From assembly GCF_004101865.1 (NCBI RefSeq), contig NZ_CP026118.1, positions 3,055,001-3,119,000 of the forward strand: a stretch of DNA of 64,000 nt, in the 5' to 3' direction. Positions 61,206-64,000 of this stretch are shown in pieces. Below the pieces are notes generated by a model. The model was not told the origin of the DNA. It worked only from the letters and a program-made list of their open reading frames with translations, and did not search any database. Position 1 is the first letter of the stretch. Each line of letters begins with the position of its first letter. The translations under genes and the position numbers were made by a program. This DNA is from Halobacillus litoralis. Its GTDB lineage: Bacteria > Bacillota > Bacilli > Bacillales > Halobacillaceae.

Positions 61206-62618
61206 CTACAGCTTCCGAACTTTGAAGTTCGTTTGCAGCACCGGCCAATTTTGCGGAAAAGCAGTACCGAGCACCCAGTAACTGCCTCCTCTCAAACCGT
61301 AAATCTTCATCGTATCGTACTTCGCTTGAATGCTGCGGGCATCTTCAAACCAGACCTCGTGCTGTTGACCGCTTTCGTCGGTGTAGCGGAAGTAGGGGGA
61401 TTGATATTCCTGATCATATTCAATCGGGACTCCGTACCTTGCTGCTAAAGCAACGGCTTCCTGTGGACTGACGGTGCGCGCGAAAGTTCCATCGACCCAG
61501 GGGATCTTCCAGTCGCGTCCATACAACGGTATGCCCATCAATATTTTATCCCGAGGGATGACCGTGACGGCATAATCGAGCACTTCCCGGACCTTATTGA
61601 TGGGAGCGATCGCCCAGGGTTCCCCACCTGCCCATCCCCACTCATACGTCATGATCACGACAAAATCGACAATTTCTCCGTGTGCCTGATAATCGTGAGC
61701 TTCATACAGTAAGCCCTGTTGATCTGCGGTGATTTTCGGGGCAAGGGCTGTCGATACAAGCAGACCTTCTGGCTTGAAGCGTTCGACTACTTTTCTGAGA
61801 AAAGCATTATAATTTTCGCGATCTTCTGGGTAGACATATTCAAAATCAAAGTTCACACCCTCATAACCTTTGGTTTGGATAATTTCCAGAAGATTTGTGA
61901 TCAAAGTGTCCTGTAAATCTGGACTTCTTAAAATCGTTGCAGCTAAATCGGAATCGAAGCTGTTGTTCGCAAAGTTCGTCACGACAAGTAATGGCGCGAT
62001 GTTTTGAGCTTCTGCGGCATCGAGTAAGGCTGTGTCTTGCATATCCGTCAAAGTTCCGTCTGCTCTGATCGCATACATGAATGGGGTGAGGTATGTGAAA
62101 TGCTCTCCAAGTGCAATCACTTCCTGTGCTCCTTGGGGTGTCGTCTGTGTCGTATACGCATTGATTTCTGTCGAGGGTCTTGCTGCGGCGGGGATCCTAA
62201 GTGGTGTCCCGACATTGATGAGCGCAGGATTCGAAATGTTGTTCGCCTGCACGATTTGGCTCACTGTGACACCATTGCGGTTGGCGATGCCCCATAGATT
62301 GTCACCAGGCTGCACGACATACGTGAAATAAGGAAGAATCAACATTTCGCCAATATATAAAAGGGATGGGTCAGCGATGTTGTTCATTTCCGCTAGCTCG
62401 CCTGTCGTGACGCCGAACCTTTGTGCAATCGACCACAGCGTATCCCCCTTCTGGATGACATACTCTTTATTCGTTTCAGGAATGACAAGCGCCTGCCCGA
62501 TGACGACGACATTAGGGTTGGATAGCTGATTTACGAGAATGATCTGATTGATGTTGGAACCATAGTATTGAGCGATCTGCCATAGAGACTCTCCCTGTTG
62601 TACGACATGAATTCTCAT
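61206..62618 (-). CDS. LysM-GH18 peptidoglycan/chitin hydrolase (YaaH/SleL-like)
   Basis: 470 residues; AAGGAGAGACCCT upstream. Three LysM repeats at about 1-46, 51-94 and 97-141 (VQQGESLWQIAQYYG, IQKGDTLWSIAQRFG, VQPGDNLWGIANRNG). A GH18 domain follows to the end with catalytic EGVNFDFEYV (acid Glu). No signal peptide, as in YaaH and SleL, which act on spore cortex peptidoglycan as N-acetylglucosaminidases. This supports a spore-forming host. A fossil of the same gene lies at 31871-31972. Confidence 0.92.
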   Translation of the reverse strand: MRIHVVQQGESLWQIAQYYGSNINQIILVNQLSNPNVVVIGQALVIPETNKEYVIQKGDTLWSIAQRFGVTTGELAEMNNIADPSLLYIGEMLILPYFTYVVQPGDNLWGIANRNGVTVSQIVQANNISNPALINVGTPLRIPAAARPSTEINAYTTQTTPQGAQEVIALGEHFTYLTPFMYAIRADGTLTDMQDTALLDAAEAQNIAPLLVVTNFANNSFDSDLAATILRSPDLQDTLITNLLEIIQTKGYEGVNFDFEYVYPEDRENYNAFLRKVVERFKPEGLLVSTALAPKITADQQGLLYEAHDYQAHGEIVDFVVIMTYEWGWAGGEPWAIAPINKVREVLDYAVTVIPRDKILMGIPLYGRDWKIPWVDGTFARTVSPQEAVALAARYGVPIEYDQEYQSPYFRYTDESGQQHEVWFEDARSIQAKYDTMKIYGLRGGSYWVLGTAFPQNWPVLQTNFKVRKL

Positions 62619-62859
62619 AGGGTCTCTCCTTCATTTTTATAACGTTTATATATAGAAGGTATGTACAGGAAACTTGTCCTATTTTACTGCTGTGATGGTG
62701 AAGAGGTAGTTTTGCAAAAGCAGCAGGGGAAAATTCAGCTTAATAAATTGCGGGAGTGGAATGAAAAATTTTAATGGAGAGGACGGTTACTTGGAGAAAA
62801 AAGGTTTCAAAGCGAGATGCAGGGACGCGATTTTTGTATAAAAAAAGAAGTTGGGACAA

Positions 62860-63015
62860 AAACGATAACTGCTACTGGAAAAGGCGAACGATAGAGTAGA
62901 ATGGACCAAATGGAGCGTAGGTAACATACGTAGACTCCCTGCGGGGACAGCGCGAGAAGCCCTCGGAAGAAAGTGGTCTTTGCTTCTGAGGAGACTGAGG
63001 CCGTGCCCGATGAAG
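62860..63015. repeat. Palindromic repeat of a second, related type
   Basis: Contains GGAGCGTAGGTAACATACGT and AGACTCCCTGCGGGGACAGC followed by GCGAGAAGCC, a 3' arm with GACTGAGGCCGTGCCCG. The GCGGGGACAGCGCGAG and GAGGCCGTGCCC modules recall those of the other repeats. Interspersed elements of this look are frequent in Bacillaceae intergenic DNA. Confidence 0.55.
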
Positions 63016-63057
63016 GTGAAATATGTTGAGGCTACTGAAGAACTGCAACTTTCTGAG

Positions 63058-63318
63058 TTATGCATCAAAGAAAGGCCGGACAGGACGATTTTATCGTTCA
63101 ACTCGGCTTCTTTACTTCGATGAGACATATAAAAATCAATGAAAATCACTTTTTTTAGATAGGCCTCGTTGATTCCACGATGAGCGTTCGGTGGTGACGC
63201 CTGCGGGAAAAGCACGAGTCGAAGATCCACTTGGTCAAGTGATCTTTTTGACCAAGTTAGCTGAGGCCGTGCCCGCGGCAAGCATCCACCGACAAGCGAT
63301 TCGTGAGAAGCAACAAAA
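63058..63318. repeat. Dispersed palindromic repeat, copy C
   Basis: Same order of modules as copy B, including CTTGGTCAAGTGATCTTTTT / GACCAAGTTAGCTGAGGCC and GATTCGTGAGAAGCAACAA at the right end. The left arm is altered (GAGTCGAAGATCCACTTGG), so only the inner part of the foldback is preserved. Confidence 0.8.
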
Positions 63319-63408
63319 AATGTTAACAGCTCCACTAGATTGAAAAGGGTTTTTCAGTAGCCCCAAGGATGTTGCCGGAGCGGCGTATGCATTTTTTGCT
63401 TCATAAAG

Positions 63409-63437
63409 AAAACCCGAACGACTTGTTCGGGTTTTCT
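63409..63437 (-). terminator. Terminator of the YjzC-like gene
   Basis: AAAACCCGAAC-GACTT-GTTCGGGTTTT; on the minus strand the right arm is followed by TCTTTAT. Confidence 0.85.
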
Positions 63438-63484
63438 AGTGGAAAAATTATTTTATTCCAGCGTCTTCTTGATTAGATATATTC

Positions 63485-63670
63485 TTAAGAACTTTTAACC
63501 CAGTGGGCGGCTTCATTGCTTGAAGGAGACGGTGGGAACTGTTCTCCTTTTTCCAGTTTGATTTCTGTATTATCATTTGCGGTTGAACCACCACTGACGA
63601 GACTTTCTACCTTGAATGTTCCATTTTCTTCTGCTTTTTCACCAGTTTTGTAAGTCTTTTTGTTAGCCAT
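63485..63670 (-). CDS. yjzC: YjzC family small protein
   Basis: 61 residues; GGAGGTGGAG upstream of ATG. YjzC-like pattern: short basic N-terminus, YKTGEKAEENGTFKV, then IKLEKGEQFPPSPSSNEAAHW. Family members are small, soluble, of unknown function and found in Bacillaceae. Monocistronic with its own terminator. Confidence 0.8.
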   Translation of the reverse strand: MANKKTYKTGEKAEENGTFKVESLVSGGSTANDNTEIKLEKGEQFPPSPSSNEAAHWVKSS

Positions 63671-64000
63671 TGTAACTCCACCTCCAAATGAAATTTAGAA
63701 AGGATTCATCCTTTGCTATGTTTAGTGTGTTACCGTTTATTTTTGCCCCTAAACGCAAATTACATAATTTAACTTTTTGTTATGATAATGTAATATTAAA
63801 AGGGACCAGAATGAAAAGTGGCCGTTAATAAACATAAGAACAAAAATGAATGAACCAGTCCTTTAAGGTTCCAGTGGGACCACAGGGATTATTTACAAGA
63901 GTTTTACCAGGTTTATTATAAATTTCCACTTTAAACTGTTATAATTAAATATAGTGATAATAACTATTATTTGTATGAAATGAAGGGGTCAATGTTATGA
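63671..64000 (+). promoter_or_regulatory. Promoter and first codon of a gene leaving the right edge
   Basis: 330 bases. An extended -10 (TGTTATAAT) lies at 63937-63945, AAGGGG at 63983-63988, and an ATG at 63997-63999 eight bases later, so a plus-strand gene probably begins at the edge; an ATG at 63992 is also possible. The left half carries the yjzC promoter and nothing else recognised. Confidence 0.45.

Larger units (their letters stand above)
62619..63484. other. Repeat-rich, gene-free interval
   Basis: 866 bases between the GH18 and YjzC-like genes. Mostly two palindromic repeat units (62860-63015 and 63058-63318) plus the terminator at 63409-63437. The 182-codon minus-strand ORF across it is a repeat artefact. 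Confidence 0.6.

Noticed and set aside
62787..63335. 182-codon ORF on the minus strand
   Set aside because: It runs straight through two palindromic repeats, its start part recurs in copy B as another ORF, and there is no ribosome site; it is a by-product of the repeat.

Overview
The window looks like chromosome of a low-to-mid GC, endospore-forming, probably moderately halophilic member of the Bacillaceae (Halobacillus-like). This placement is an inference. It rests on Gram-positive Shine-Dalgarno sites (AGGAGG class) with many TTG/GTG starts, an immune-inhibitor-A protease, a YjzC-type small protein, an AmhX-type amidohydrolase, a TnrA/GlnR-type nitrogen box, CcpA-type cre sites and a dispersed palindromic repeat of a kind common in such genomes. 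I saw no tRNA, rRNA, CRISPR array, phage or intact transposase.

Layout. 1-1700: end of a DUF389 membrane protein and two small ORFs. 1920-9486: a divergent FadR-type regulator and a six-gene operon (beta-decarboxylating dehydrogenase, SDR, aldehyde dehydrogenase, YhdT, PanF-type symporter, M20 N-acyl-amino-acid hydrolase). Its content matches step for step the classical but genetically poorly defined pantothenate degradation route. 9597-13843: InhA protease next to an HTH-TPR (NprR/PlcR-like) quorum sensor with its own secreted pro-peptide. 14078-17740: an SdpABC-like antimicrobial-peptide operon (small secreted precursor, DUF5819, HTTM/SdpB-like membrane enzyme, DCC thiol oxidoreductase, transglutaminase). 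18438-21249: a PadR/ABC efflux module. 21459-26401: alcohol dehydrogenase, two aldo-keto reductases, a peptidase M20D, and one copy of the dispersed repeat.

26505-31762: a D-threonate-type four-carbon sugar-acid pathway (PdxA2, DUF1537 kinase, KdgT-type permease) with a PrpR-like regulator that has lost the sigma54-contact loop. 31871-31972: a fossil of the LysM-chitinase gene found at 61206-62618. 32153-34999: an iron-complex-type ABC importer, perhaps for chelated nickel. 35398-42138: a Dur3-like urea symporter and ureABCEFGD, with a convincing TnrA box, and a one-base loss in ureD.

42345-60855: a nickel-pincer nucleotide (NPN) island. LarC and LarB run one way. CdaR, glycerate kinase, a second KdgT-type permease, LarA and LarE follow. 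Then comes a GntR regulator, a YkoEDC-like ECF transporter and a run of overlapping genes: ComB-type phosphatase, nucleoside phosphorylase, aldehyde dehydrogenase, a second divergent LarA homologue and an IlvD/Edd-type dehydratase. Both LarA proteins would depend on the same LarB/C/E cofactor machinery. The second block looks like an undescribed oxidative catabolic route for a nucleoside or sugar acid. 61206-64000: LysM-GH18 hydrolase, dispersed repeats, YjzC, and the promoter and first bases of a gene leaving the right edge.

Taken together the window is an accessory, substrate-scavenging region (pantothenate, threonate, urea, glycerate, nucleoside), with a quorum-controlled protease and bacteriocin block near its left side.
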